Origin: Zingiber officinale
Lineage: Eukaryota; Streptophyta; Magnoliopsida; Zingiberales; Zingiberaceae
DNA: 64,000 nt
Reading direction: 5' to 3'
NCBI RefSeq assembly: GCF_018446385.1
Contig: NC_055988.1
Coordinates: 165,552,209-165,616,208 of the forward strand
Shown in pieces: positions 34,755 to 46,335 of this stretch; position 1 is the stretch's first letter; the number at the start of each line of letters is the position of its first letter. The notes under the pieces are model-generated. The model was not told where the DNA came from and ran no database searches. It worked only from the letters and a program-made list of their open reading frames with translations. The position numbers were made by a program, and so were the translations under genes.

Positions 34755-35128
34755 ATCAGTCTGTTTGACAACTCTAATTACCCTATCCTTTTTGGCAACC
34801 TTTTTCTGTTCAAACTCCTCCAAGGCTCGTGCCCTGCGATCCTCAAGTGCCTTAAGCTCCTGTTCCTTAAAAGGCCACTCATTTGGAATCCCAAGGTCCT
34901 TCTCCACCTTCTTTTTCATTTTCAGACCAAGCTTCTTTGCCTTCTTTACCTTCTTCCTTTGGTGTTCCTTCACCTTTCTTATTATTTTGTATTTCTTTCT
35001 TAGAGATACCCTCTAGCTTTTGCTCTCGGTAAGGAGTTAAAATGTAATGCAGCCAAATGCACCGAAGTAAATACAATCAAAAGAAAATTTAGTCAAGAAA
35101 TATACTTACTTTTACTCTTCTTCACCAT
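34755..35128 (-). pseudogene. Nucleostemin/GNL3-like pseudogene, amino-terminal exons
   Basis: On the minus strand an ATG at 35128 opens MVKKSK and is followed by a GTAAGT donor, the short first exon of this family. The next exon (about 35024-34755) encodes the basic GNL3/Grn1 amino-terminal domain: RVSLRKKYKIIRKVKEHQRK, KKAKKLGL, EKDLGIPNEWPFKEQELKAL, EDRRARALEEFEQKK. A TAG in place of the expected AAG interrupts it just before RVSL. The acceptor upstream reads CG where AG is expected. After about 34770 the similarity stops and unrelated repeat-like sequence begins. The GTPase exon at 28.3 kb is on the same strand and downstream, so both may be pieces of one dead gene split by element insertions. 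Confidence 0.8.
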
Positions 35129-35529
35129 ATGTCCTGCTCTAAAAAAAGTAACCTAGCAACAGATACAAGCATAAAAAACATTTTTATACAGCTCATTGTT
35201 TGGTATCATAAGTTAACAGGTTAGGGAAATTAATGACACTTCATATGCTGATTCAACAGGGGAAGAAATGAATTTCCACTTTTCAAGTTGACATGTACAC
35301 CATGAGGAGAATAGATGGATGATGTAATTTCCAATGTTCTAGACAACCCAGACAGGGTCGCCTAGATACTATAATTCCATAACTAATGATGACAACAATA
35401 TATCTTGAACTAATTGTGAAACAGAAAGCGTACATGACTAACTGTACGCTTCAAGTTTCAACATTATAAAAATGGAAATTTGAACTCGACTTGAGGAAGA
35501 AGAAAAGTTGAGGAGAAGGGTTGGAGACT

Positions 35530-35645
35530 CACCAAACACAGAGAACTTTATTTTTATGGGGCGTGGTCGCCGGGAGGAAGCATGATCGAGATGCGTTTTC
35601 TCCCAGAAGCGAGTTCGCGGCAGCGAGCCGATGACTAGGTTTTAT
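35530..35645 (-). other. Possible 5' untranslated exon of the nucleostemin-like pseudogene
   Basis: A GC-richer stretch ends on the minus strand with a TTTG/GTGAGT donor at about 35533. It begins AAAACCTAGTCATCGG, close to the telo-box leader common in ribosome-assembly genes. It lies about 400 bases upstream of the MVKKSK exon. Assignment rests on position and composition only. Confidence 0.35.
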
Positions 35646-35759
35646 TTTTATTTGATTATCGTAAATTAGAATAATATCGACCGATTTATTAGTTTTTTTA
35701 AAACAATCCCATCGACCGCTGTTCGAAACTGGAACCAACGGTTCGAGACCGGTTCACAA

Positions 35760-36255
35760 TCAAGAAGTCAACGGGTTTTTTTGGACTTTTAACCTTAAAT
35801 ATTGAAGTGGTTCGTAATTCCGGATGCGAACTACGGTTCATCACTTCATTGACTGTTTTATAATTCAAAAAAAAAATCTTCGGTCAGGATTTTGAAAAAG
35901 AATCAGATTATATGGGTCAATTCTAGGGGTCACGATCTTAAATTTTTTTTTTTTTTTTTGAGGTTTTTGGATTAGAAATTTTTTGATCCGATTTAAATGG
36001 ACCTGAATTTAGATTTTAATAAATTTTTTAAGATACATTTTTAGTATGATATAGTTGTATATTGAAATTAAAGTAAATAATTATAAACATAGTAAAAAAA
36101 TATTTTTAATCAGATTATTTTAATTATTCAGATGGATTTATTCAATTTCAGATTTAAATGTTTAAGATTATATTCAGATTCAGATAAAGGTTGAGATTTT
36201 TTATAAAAAAAACTCAAACTTATCAGAATCCAATCTCACCCACTCAAATTGACCC
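35760..36255. other. AT-rich spacer, no gene seen
   Basis: Long A and T runs and no conserved frame. It borders the Harbinger-type element. Confidence 0.55.
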
Positions 36256-36258
36256 TTA

Positions 36259-38283
36259 GAACATTCATAGTGGAAAATATTTGAAGGAGATATTTCTCTA
36301 AATATTCTCTACTCCCAAATATCCTTAATTATAGGGGATATTTGATGGACTGCCACTATTTTTTATTATTATTATTTTTTAATTGTTGGTGGCCCCACCT
36401 TAAATGGGATCTGTGACTTTTTTTAATTTAATTAAATTTAGACGATTAAAACATTAAAAATGAAGTGTACTTGAAAAAATTAAACATTCGAGAAATCAAT
36501 GTTCGAAAAATTAAATGTTGGGTAACGTTCGAAAAATTAAACGTTGGGTAACGTTCAATTTTTCCTTATATATACATCCTTTCTTTCATCTATTTTCATC
36601 ATTTCCATACCCATTACCTACCAAAAATTTAGAGAGATGGATAAAAATTCTGGTTATTATTTTAGGAATATGTTCAACTCTCCAAATATCGACGAAAATT
36701 CTAATGAGGAAAGTTCTCGAGTCCGTCCTAATTTCTTCAATCCTCAATTTCCATTTTCCACTCAACATCCACCAAATTTCCAACTTTTTCCATACCCACC
36801 ACCATATTATCATAATTTCCAAAGTTATCCAAATTCTTTGAGTGACGACCCTTGAGCTCCGTTTTATACATATCCTCTAGAATATTGGTAGAGTAGTCAG
36901 TATTTTCATGCAAGCCCCATCTCATGGAAATAATCAACTTCAATCACCAGAGATTCAATCAAATGAACCGAGAAGAGCTAGTGTTGATGCAGCTGACAGT
37001 GATAACGGTACACCTTATGCAGTTTCCGATTCACAATTTCCTCCATTTTCATCTGAAATAGGGTCCGACGATATTATTCTAAATCAAGCACCAGAGATGG
37101 GCAACGAATCAGATGAAGATCATAGCAAGCGAACAGTATGGACAGTAGCGGATGATAAGCTCCTTGCAGCGGCCTACACAATTATGAGTGAAGATTCAGT
37201 AGTTGGTAATGCCCAAAAGAGTTAGTCATTTTGGAAACGAGTTGTGACATACTTCAATGCTAATCGAGCTAAGGGAGCTAAAAAGAGTACTGCGGAGAAA
37301 GCAAAATCACATTGGGCTTCATTGAAAAAGATCGTAAATAGATATAATGGAATCTACAATAAATGGTATAATGATCGACCAAGCGGATGGAGTAACGAGG
37401 ATTTGATGGTGCGAGCTCATGAAGAATACAAGAGTACTTTTAAAACTACTTTCCAATATGAGCATGTGTGGAGAATCGTGAAAGATAGTCCTTATGTATG
37501 CTCCTCAATCCTCAGATCGACGGGCTACAAAAAAAAACAAGAACATCAGAATCATCAAGTGCACATAGTGACTCTTCTAATCCTTACACAACTGCTGATA
37601 TAGATGATAGAGAAATCCGATCTCGTCCAATGGGACAGAAGGCAGCAAAGAGGAAAGGCAAAGAAAGAGTAAGCCTACTTGATGAATTGAATCAGGCTAT
37701 GCAACAATCAATGACACATTTGGAAGAGTATAATAATAATAAGAAAGTTGATCAACTCATCCAAGCACATCAACTCCTCGTAATGGACACACGAGGCATG
37801 ACTGATGAACAACTTCAAAATCATTTAGCGATATGTGAACAATTGAAGAAAAAATTGAACATGTAGTGAATTTCTATGTTTTATTCTATCTGCTTAATGT
37901 TTAGTTTATTAATTGTAGTTTATCGTTATGTATTTTATTAATTAAATATGGTATATATCTCTGTATTTTAATTTTAAATTTATAAAATGTTTATATTTGT
38001 ACGAACTTAAATTTATATATCTATTATATTTTTATTAAAATTAAATGTAAGTTAATTAAATGGTCATGGACCTTATAAATATTTGGTTGATGGTGAGATA
38101 TTTAATTGTAGAATTGAGAATATTTGAGAGTGAATATTTGATGAGTGAGACTCATAAATATTTGGATGGTGGGATATTTCGTTGTGAAAATTGAGATATT
38201 TGAATAGTAAAATATTTGAAAATTGATATGAAAATGAGATCCATAAATACTTGAGAGAAATATTCAAATCATTGTGGATGCTC
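36259..38283 (+). mobile_element. PIF/Harbinger-type DNA transposon, transposase-less, carrying only the Myb-like ORF
   Basis: The ends GAACATTCATAGTGG and, reverse-complemented, GAGCATCCACAATG are inverted repeats of the CATCCACAATG type common in PIF/Harbinger elements. TTA at 36256-36258 and 38284-38286 is the expected 3-bp duplication. Subterminal AAATATTTGA/TCAAATATTT motifs recur on both sides. At 2,025 bases it holds the Myb/SANT-like ORF (36637-37866) but no DDE transposase frame. Confidence 0.85.
36637..37866 (+). pseudogene. Myb/SANT-like (NAM-associated) protein of a Harbinger element, broken
   Basis: An ATG at 36637 (MDKNSGYYFRNMFNSP) starts a Pro/Phe/Tyr-rich head typical of plant Harbinger ORF1 products. 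It stops at 36853 and resumes in another frame at 36908. That frame carries the Myb/SANT-like part KRTVWTVADDKLLAAAYTIM, then a TAG (about 37224) followed by SFWKRVVTYFNANRAKGAKK and HWASLKKIVNRYNGIYNKWY. A frameshift near 37490 leads to the coiled, charged C-terminal region (37498-37866, KERVSLLDELNQAMQQSM...). In Ping/Harbinger elements the Myb-like protein binds the element ends and works with the transposase. This copy is dead: two frame changes and one stop. Confidence 0.8.
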
Positions 38284-38289
38284 TTAGTC

Positions 38290-39990
38290 AATCCTATAGG
38301 GTCTTATTTTATAATATAAAAGATTATTTTTTATAATTGGAACCGTAAGGTCAACCAATTAAGGTATTTATAAATTTAGAAAATAAGGGTAGGTTAAACG
38401 TAATCATTAATTAAAAATAGTAAATAATTTAGATCATAAAAAAGTTATAATTGACGCTCTAGCTGGCTGGATGTGTCAGCGTAGGTTAAGGTTTGACTTT
38501 TGGCTAGATTTGGATTTGCCCTTTCAGAGTCATCTCAATTATTTTTTTCAGACCAATATTTAAAATTTATTTTCTTTAACAAAAAGGGTAAAATTATGTT
38601 GTTACTCGATTATAATAAAGATGATTATACTCATCTTAAGTTTTTTACTGTTCATTTTCGTTTCTAAATTATATAAAGATGATAAATCATGGGATAACTT
38701 ATAGTCGATAATCAAATAGATAAGGGATGAGAGGAGTTTTTTTTCAAGATGTGCGTCCTCCGAAATTTGATCCCTACCTATTGTAATAAATTTGTCACAT
38801 TCTAATTAATTGGGCACCCTATGACTCTGTTGTTACTCGAGATGATTAATAAGATGGTCTAAGGAATTAACCAATCTTATCTAAACTAGGATGGGAGAAT
38901 TCAATTGTTGGGATGAGTTTTATATTTGAAAGATATGTGCTTAGGATAATGGTGTAATAGTTAGGTTTTCCAATAATAAATAACTAAAGATTCTAATATT
39001 CAAATCTCAACTGTATGTATTGTAGAAGATTTTCTGGTAAATGAGAAATTGGTCTCAAAATGTTACTTACCTCGATGGATCTTCATAAGTATTTTCCAAT
39101 CTAATTGGTAGTCAGTAGGAAATTTTTATAGGACAGGATCGATCACCCTCATGATTAATTGATTTGAAAAACTGAATATTTTGTGCCAATTAAAGGAAAG
39201 AAAGAGTTCAATGTAAAATATCTTATTGTATGTCTGATTTTTTTTTTCATATAAAAAGTCATTACATTAAGATAAAATATTCATTTTGATTTATTTACTT
39301 AAATTTTATCGTAGGACCAATGATATAGAATATTTAGGGTCGATATTACCTTTGTTTTACAAGAAATGAGAGTTCAAAAGTATTGATTTTATGCTCTCAT
39401 GTACCTAGCCGAGTTGATAATTGATAATAGAATCTAAAGATCGAATTTCTGAAGAAATAAATCTCTCATAAAAAAACTAAAAACAAAAGAAAAGAAAAGA
39501 AAAGGCATTTGATCATTATGATTTACTCCTTTTAATTGACTGTGAGGTCGATGGTGAGAAACGGTCGGGATGAATGAGTCATCATCAGATTTTGCCTGGG
39601 CAAAAGAGATTTAACCCATGTCATGCGGTGAGCAGGAATATTTAGTTATTGATAATTTTTATTCTAAATGAAACGGTAATTCGGTGTACAAAATTTTCAT
39701 AGTTTCACAGATGGTTAAAATCATATTAAATTTATTATATATAGTCTTTTCCTGTATTAGAAGACGTTATTTTTCTATTTTATTGGAACAAATTTAACTT
39801 AAATGGCAAAAGGTGTTGTTATTACACCAATCAAGTTTCAAAAGAAAACCTTCGTTGAGGTGTAAAATACTTCTTTTAATAGAACAAAAATAGCAATGAA
39901 CTACACACGGCCATTGATAAGTAGGAGAAGTGCACACAGGAGAGAGCTGCTCTTGATTGATCAATCCAAAGGCGTTGCCTTTCTTCGTCC
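38290..39990. other. Intergenic, no gene seen
   Basis: AT-rich sequence leading to the promoter region of the PP2A gene. ORFs are short and unrecognised; no element ends were found. Confidence 0.5.
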
Positions 39991-39999
39991 TTTTCTCCT

Positions 40000-40694
40000 C
40001 CCATTCCTTCCTATCACGGAACGGAACGAAGCTGCTGTGACAGATCTTGTGTAGGACGCGCGGGGGGCAGCGGCGCAGCGCTTCCTTCGTCTCGAAAAGG
40101 TAGTTCTTTTTTTTTTTTTTTTGAACTTCCTTTTTAACTGTGGGTTTTGTGATGCGAGAAGACAATCTACCTTTGCTGCTTGATCCTTTCCCGTTTGTTG
40201 TTGTATTTTGAAATTTCGAGTGTTTTCTTGCTGTTCCGTTCTTTTTAAACGCTGCTTTTGGATTTCTTGCTCTTCGGGTTTGCTTCAGACCGCCGATTTT
40301 GTGACAAAGGTGGAATTTGGGTAGAGGGGATCCTTAGATCGTGCGCCATGCGTGCTTCAGAGGACAGGTACCAAAGTGGGAAATTCGTTTTTGGTGCTCG
40401 CGTTTTCGTCATTGGTCGTGTTTTCACGAAATTCTACGACCTAGGGCGTTTTCTTGGATCTGATTTTGTCGATGGATTTTTTCCAGGAAAATAACTGATC
40501 TTCATGCCGAAAAGGGTAACTGGTTCAGTTGATTGTTAGAGACTGCGTCAACAAAGGAAGGATTTGAAATTGTGGGCAGTCTGTGGATGCAAAAACATAT
40601 CCCTTCGTTAGGGTTTTGGTTCAGGCAGTTGATAAGCAGGGACTTCGACTTTTATGTATCCTGGTTTTTGTCCTTTGCATGCATGGCTCAAAGC
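40000..40694 (+). promoter_or_regulatory. 5' untranslated region of the PP2A B' gene, with likely introns
   Basis: GC-rich exon-like sequence around 40020-40095 ends CTCGAAAAG/GTAGTTC, a donor-like site. A second donor-like GAGGACAG/GTACC is at about 40368, and an acceptor TTTTCCAG lies near 40487. Upstream in-frame ATGs exist at 40587 and 40683. Precise leader exons cannot be fixed without transcripts. Confidence 0.4.
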
Positions 40695-43600
40695 ATGATT
40701 AAGCAAATTTTGCGTCGGCTCACTCGCCGGCAGTCCAAATCAGGTGATAAACGAGATTTGGTCAGCGGTGCTAGTCCACCATCATCGATAACTTCGACCA
40801 GTTCACGAGATGGGGAGTTGTCAAGCACCAGGATCACAATTCTCCCTCCTGGTCAGGATTCTGAGCTAATTTATCTAACTCAGCAGGCCCATGCTGGAGT
40901 ACGAAATTGTGGTATGACCATCATGCCTTATGAAGCATTACCGAGCTTCAAAGATGTGTCGAGCTCTGATAGGCAGAGTTTACTCATCAAAAAGCTGAAT
41001 TTGTGTTATGTGATATTTGATTTCACGGACTCCACGAAGAACTTGAAAGAGAAGGAAATAAAAAGGCAGACTTTACAAGATCTAGTTGATTATGTGACAT
41101 CAGCCACTGAAAAGTTTCCAGAGAATGTTATGCAGGAGATCATTATGATGGTATATGTAAACTTGTTTAGGACCCTCATTTCCCCATCTAGCGAGTGCAA
41201 GGTTCCACAAGCTGTTGATTTGGAGGATGATGAACCTGTAATGGATCCTGCATGGCTACACCTCCATCTTGTTTATGACTTCTTTTTGAACTTCCTTCAA
41301 TCACCTGAGACAGATGCTAAGCTGGCAAAAAGATATATTGACCACTCCTTTGTTCTTAAGCTGATCAACCTATTTGACTCTGAGGATTTTAGAGAGAGGG
41401 AGTATTTAAAGATGATTCTTCACCGTATCTATGGAAGATTTATGGTGTATCGTCCATTTATAAGAAAATCTATTAATAATATTTTCTATCAATTTATCTT
41501 TGAGACTGAAAAACATAATGGGATTGCAGAGCTGTTGGAGGTGCTGGAAAGTATTATCAATGGGTTTGCTTTGCCTTTAAAGGAAGAGCATAAATTGTTC
41601 CTTGTTCGGGCTTTGATCCCACTACATAAACCAAAATGCATGGGAATATACCATCAGCAATTATCACACTGCATAATACAATTTATAGTAAAAGATTGCA
41701 AGCTTGCAGATAGTGTCATAAGGGGTTTGTTGAAATTTTGGCCCATCACCAACAGCTCAAAGGAAGTTGTGTTCTTAGGAGAGTTAGAAGAGGTATTGGA
41801 TGCAACTCAACCTTCAGAGTTCCAGCGGTGTATGGTGCCACTATTCCATCAGATAGCCCGCTGCTTAAATAGTCCTCATTTTCAGGTAATAACCTGTTCT
41901 TCTTTCGTTTGATTGCTTGAGAATAGTAAACAAACTTATTCAGTTTTAACTTCTGGTGCATTTGTGTTCTCAATGTCTTTTATTCTACATTACAATGCTG
42001 GCTTTCCTCTAAATCACAATCAGCATGAATGAATCCTGATGCTGTTGGAATGAGAAAAATCTTCACCTATTACTTTGGCAGCATGTTTCCTTGAGTGACA
42101 CCGGCGTCACTTCAAGTAAAGCACGATGTTGCTTATGGAGTAGATCTCCTTTTAGAAATAGAAGGTAGCATTGAGTTGAGATATACAAGTGCTAAATGTT
42201 TGGCCTTTAGTAAATGATAATGCAGATTCCAATTTACCTAAATTATGATAAATTGGATATTGAGTAATGAATTTAGATATTGTTGGGATTTGTCATTTAT
42301 GCTTTGCTCAACATCAATATTGACACTCAATGAATTAGTTGCATAGATTGCTTTTCACTTGTGTCATGATATGCATAGAATTTGGGGAAAGGAGAATGGC
42401 TTATTACTGAGATAACAAGTACTTGGCTATATATAAACTCATAATATTAAACTCAATACGTCAATAACCCTTTTAGTCTAATCCCTATGGCACTCATCTT
42501 CAAGTGAAGTCTGGTGTCGCTCAATCATTGACGAGAGTTGCAGTCGGAAATCGCAGATGAATGTTGTGGGTAGATATCACTGTACGAGTGGTAGTGAAAA
42601 TGATTGCACCCACATGGTGATGAGACGTTTCATTGCATGAAATGTAACTATGCCTAGGAGTTTCCAACCAAAATTGGACCCAACATGAATCTTTTCAGCT
42701 ATTGGAATTTTCAGGCTGAACCTCTAAGGAAAACAAGCTATCTAGTGCATTATTTTCTGTGTCTTTATGATAATATTGAGCAGTGTCCGACAGAGATATG
42801 TTACTTTGAAGTGCGCTGCTTGAAAATCACCTAATAACATACATCATAAAATAATAAAAATTAGAGATACAAAACTATTATGAAAGGGAATTCTAGAATG
42901 AAACTACAAGGCCACAACATCACATATATAAAATTTTCAGCATTGAGAGCTAGGTAACCTTTGTCCCGCTTAACATGTTTCTATGCAGGTTCTATTTATT
43001 AGTTTTCCTCACTTCTAGCTTTCACTGCATCTGGAAGGATGAAAGTGCCTATCAAAACCTTGCGAGACACTCTTGCTTGCCGTTAGGATTCTTATTCATC
43101 CAGTGTTATAGAAGTCTCCTTTATGGTCTGCTAGATGCTTTGCCGCTTGGAAATGCCTTTTAAAACTTCATTCCTACTTGTAGCGATATAGTAAGGACAA
43201 GCTCATTGTAGAACTCACAAATCTCTATAAGAAAATTGTTTGAACAAGGGATCATCACTTCCTATGCTTTATACTTTCACACCTATTTAGTTACACACAA
43301 CATTACTTTCTGGTTTTCTCCACCAGCAACACTATTCAAACTTGAAACAGCACCAGCTTGGCCACTCCAGTATAGGTGTTCTAACCAATCAAAATATAGA
43401 CACATTCTGTATTAATGCGAAACCACACAACCCTAATCGCCATGCATACTTAATGAATTTCATTCGAACCTATGTGACTCAAATTTCTACACCTACCTGA
43501 TGGGCTCCAGCCTTAAACAATTCAACTTCAAATTATAATTTATTAATTTGAACTCAACACCGCCCCAAATTATAATTTATTAATTTGATTTAACTCATTT

Positions 43601-44481
43601 TGTTGCCTAAAAATACTATAAAAATTTAAGATGCAAAAGGTTTAATGCAAGAAAAGTTCGATATCCAACACATACTATATTAATGCAAGTACACCCACAC
43701 AATCTCCTACATCTAGAAAACCATTAGGTTGCTAAAGTTTCAAGTCTCGCTGATGGTTTTGCTACTCTTTCCTTTCACTTCCCATGTGAGCTCACAAGAT
43801 TGTTCATCCTTTATTATCTGTGTAAACACTCAGATACTGTCACTCTGAGTCTTGCAATAACATTCTTATGCAAAAATACTTAGGAGCAGCTTTGCCGAGC
43901 TGTTGTGCAATAAAGCTTGAACTCAAATAAGATCTTGAAGACTTTTACGGATTCCAGTTGTGTAATGTTTTGCTATTGTAATTCCAAACTATCTATACAT
44001 CGAGCACTTTCAATGTTTTATAATTAAGTCCATTCAACAGAAGATTTTATAGTTCTAATTCTAAACACAGACCGAGCTTTTGACGACCTTTATTTTACTG
44101 TTAAATTATACCTGAGGCTTCTGCCATTTCTGTTTGCAGGTGGCCGAGAGGGCGTTGTTCCTGTGGAACAACGATCACATCGAGAACCTGATCAAACAAA
44201 ATGTCAAGGTACTGCTGCCCATAATCTTTCCGGCACTTGAAAGAAACACAACAAGTCACTGGAACCCAGCTGTTCAGAGCTTGATGACATATGCCCGAAA
44301 GGTTTTTGCTGATAATGATCCTGACTTCTTCGCCGAGTGCTTGAAGAAGTTCGAGGAAGATGATCTCAGAAGCAAGGAGATCCAGTCAAAGCGCGAAATG
44401 ACATGGAAACGTTTGGAAGAAATTGCTGCTACAAAAGCTGCGAGTAATGAACCTGTGCTTATTCCCCACATAGTACATTGA
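40695..44481 (+). CDS. Serine/threonine protein phosphatase 2A regulatory subunit B' (B56), two coding exons
   Basis: Coding exons 40695-41885 and 44140-44481 join in phase 0 (TTTTCAG/GTAATA donor, TTTGCAG/GTGGCC acceptor) to give 510 residues, the usual size for plant B'. The start [17 protein letters not shown] was chosen because B' gamma/kappa/theta-type proteins begin with M-x-K-Q-I/F. In-frame ATGs at 40683 and 40587 would only extend it. Residues ~70-480 are the B56 HEAT-like fold, with family signatures [47 protein letters not shown]-type [40 protein letters not shown] and, in exon 2, [14 protein letters not shown]. The subunit directs the PP2A A/C core to substrates in cytosol and nucleus, with roles known in brassinosteroid and defence signalling. 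No stops or frameshifts. The 2,254-base intron splits the protein just before [11 protein letters not shown], the standard position for this family. Confidence 0.95.
41886..44139 (+). other. Large intron of the PP2A B' gene
   Basis: It starts GTAATA and ends TTTGCAG. It is AT-rich, with no coding element or TE ends recognised inside. The 62-codon frame at 42975-43163 is not conserved. Confidence 0.8.
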
Positions 44482-45380
44482 TCAGTTTAATCCTACTCTC
44501 TTTTTCCTTTTTTTTTTAATGATGAGGTTATTGGAATTGGTATTGGTTAACATGTATCGATATAGGTTATAGATAGATTAGCGTACGATGTATGTTTACT
44601 TTCTGCATTGTGTTTTTATTTTTTTATTTTTTTATTTTTTTGGAGAATTTAGAAAAAGTTGTACAGGTTGAGGATGTAAATGAGAAGTTTATTAAGAATT
44701 TCATGGAATTGCAGTGGGACGATTCCGAATGAGTTTGTCTTTTTATAAAGGTAGACGGTTTTTATGCACATTTAGAAGTTGACTTTTAGAATATTCATCT
44801 TTATTGAAATTTAATTTTGATTTTCTTAATTGTTCATCTGTGTGTGAGTGTTTTAGGATTAGTAGTTTTTTTGTTGTTGTTGTGTTATCGAATGGTTTGT
44901 TTGGGTTTATTTCTTGAGTATGGACTTTTTTAATTATAAAAACGAGTTTTTTTAAAAGTCAAAATAGTTTGTAGCATATTTTTTATTTCGATAATATTTA
45001 TTTGAGTATTGTTGTTAAACTAAACTTGTTTAATTTGATTAAAAGTATCATATATTAAATATTTTTATATCAATTTTATTTAAATTTCATTGAAATCATT
45101 TTTTAAAGAAAAAATATAGACGAAAATAAGGACAAATTTCATTTAAATCCCATTATTTACTTTATTTTTAAAATACCTCTTAATGTTTTGTAATTATCAA
45201 AATCCCTTATTATTTACACTTCACATGATAAAAATTGTGAGCAACAGGGTATTTTTAATAATAATATAAAAAAAATAACCGTCCTTTGATTTGGAAAAAA
45301 TGGGGCTCTTTGTTTTTATGTTTGCCCTAAAATTTTATCTTTACAAAATAAAGGCATTAACGGCATCAACTTGCTCGGTA
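44482..45380. other. 3' flank of the PP2A gene and AT-rich spacer
   Basis: The T-rich tract at 44618-44642 and several AATAAA-like motifs lie in the expected 3' UTR zone of the PP2A gene. The rest is AT-rich and without genes. A CT/CA microsatellite (about 45410-45443) marks the start of the next gene's leader. Confidence 0.5.
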
Positions 45381-45529
45381 AGAATTCAAATCCAAACCAG
45401 AAGCCTGCAACTCTCTCTCACACACACGATCTCTCTCTCTCCTTCTCTTCTGGAGCAGTCACCGCAGCTCCAGAAGCGCCATCGTCTCCTGCATTCCTGA
45501 TTCCTATGAGCAACTGCGCGCGAGCTAGA

Positions 45530-45661
45530 GGCGGAGGAAGAGAAGGAGACCGGGGCAGCTCGGATCTGGTGGCGCTCCGCTGCCACTGCTCCCGAGGCGG
45601 AGGAAGAGAAGTAGACCGGGACAGCTCGGATCTGGTGGCGCTCCGCTGCCACTGCTCCCGA
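45530..45661. repeat. 66-bp tandem duplication
   Basis: Two copies of a GC-rich unit beginning GGCGGAGGAAGAGAAG and ending GCCACTGCTCCCGA, starting at 45530 and 45596, differ at few bases. The duplication lies directly before the GT92 pseudogene ATG (45666). Confidence 0.9.
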
Positions 45662-45665
45662 GGCC

Positions 45666-46335
45666 ATGAAAGACCGAAGGAGAGTCGCCGCCTGATTTGC
45701 GAGAGCTTCTTCCAAGCGTTACTCCTGGTTTTCCCTTTTCGCCTTTCTTTGCTTCGCCCTCTTCGCCGCCATATCTTACTCCACATTCCGAGTCTTCACC
45801 AGGTTAGTTGTTGGATCGGAAATATCACTACTATTTTTTACTTGATTTGTGTGTTCTTTTGGATTTTTTTTGTCGTTCTCTTCACTGCTTTGAATTGAGA
45901 TTCATATCCTCTGTTGCCTTTGTGTTTTGTTCAAGATTTCTCTTAATTGAAATTTGCTTGGTTTTCCAATTTTTCCTCAGATTTTCTTTCTGTGAGATGG
46001 AAATTTAGTGTTGATGTTCATAGCAGTCTGCACCTCTTGTCTGGAAATTCTTTAGTTTAATCTCATGTTCCTTTAGTTTTCCTCCTATTTGATGGTGACA
46101 ATTTGGCTTGATTCTTTTTTTATCTGAATTCTGACAGTTTCATCTAGACTGGTGTTGCTGCAGATCTGGAAGACGTCGGCCATCAATGCCCTTGTTTCCG
46201 ATCACACCTTCCTCCGACGAGGCTCCGCCACCTCGACGAGTCTCGGTTCGAGTGCACCTTCGGCTAGAATTTCTCGAAGTCCAGGTACCTTCTGACTTCC
46301 CCTGCATTAACAGCAGCCCAGGAAATTATCCGCGC
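45666..46335 (+). pseudogene. Glycosyltransferase family 92 (GT92) pseudogene, 5' part, cut by badnavirus DNA
   Basis: The first exon (45666-45802) opens MKDRRRVAA, as plant GT92 proteins do. It meets an in-frame TGA at codon 10 and continues as a membrane anchor (SKRYSWFSLFAFLCFALFAA). A GT donor (GTTAGT) and a CAG acceptor (46161-46163) bound an intron. The second exon contains LDESRFECTFG, a TAG, then NFSKSRYLLTSPALTAAQ-EIIR, matching the family pattern SRFEC.FG..LSKPKY.LTSP...AAQEI.R. The match ends at 46335, where the viral reading frame begins. The missing middle (about 120 residues, including the start of the catalytic domain) does not appear on the right side either, where the match resumes at 58099. 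Family members are Golgi-type type II membrane glycosyltransferases. Dead here: two stops, a lost segment and the insertion. The intron model and frame between exons are provisional. Confidence 0.7.

Noticed and set aside
37244-37603. Host Myb/NAM transcription factor gene
   Set aside because: It lies inside a TIR element with TTA duplications and is frameshifted, so it is the element's own ORF.
45371-45898. 175-codon and overlapping minus-strand ORFs
   Set aside because: These are frames across the 66-bp duplication and the GT92 leader/first exon. The GT92 frame (MKDRRRVAA at 45666) explains the conserved part.
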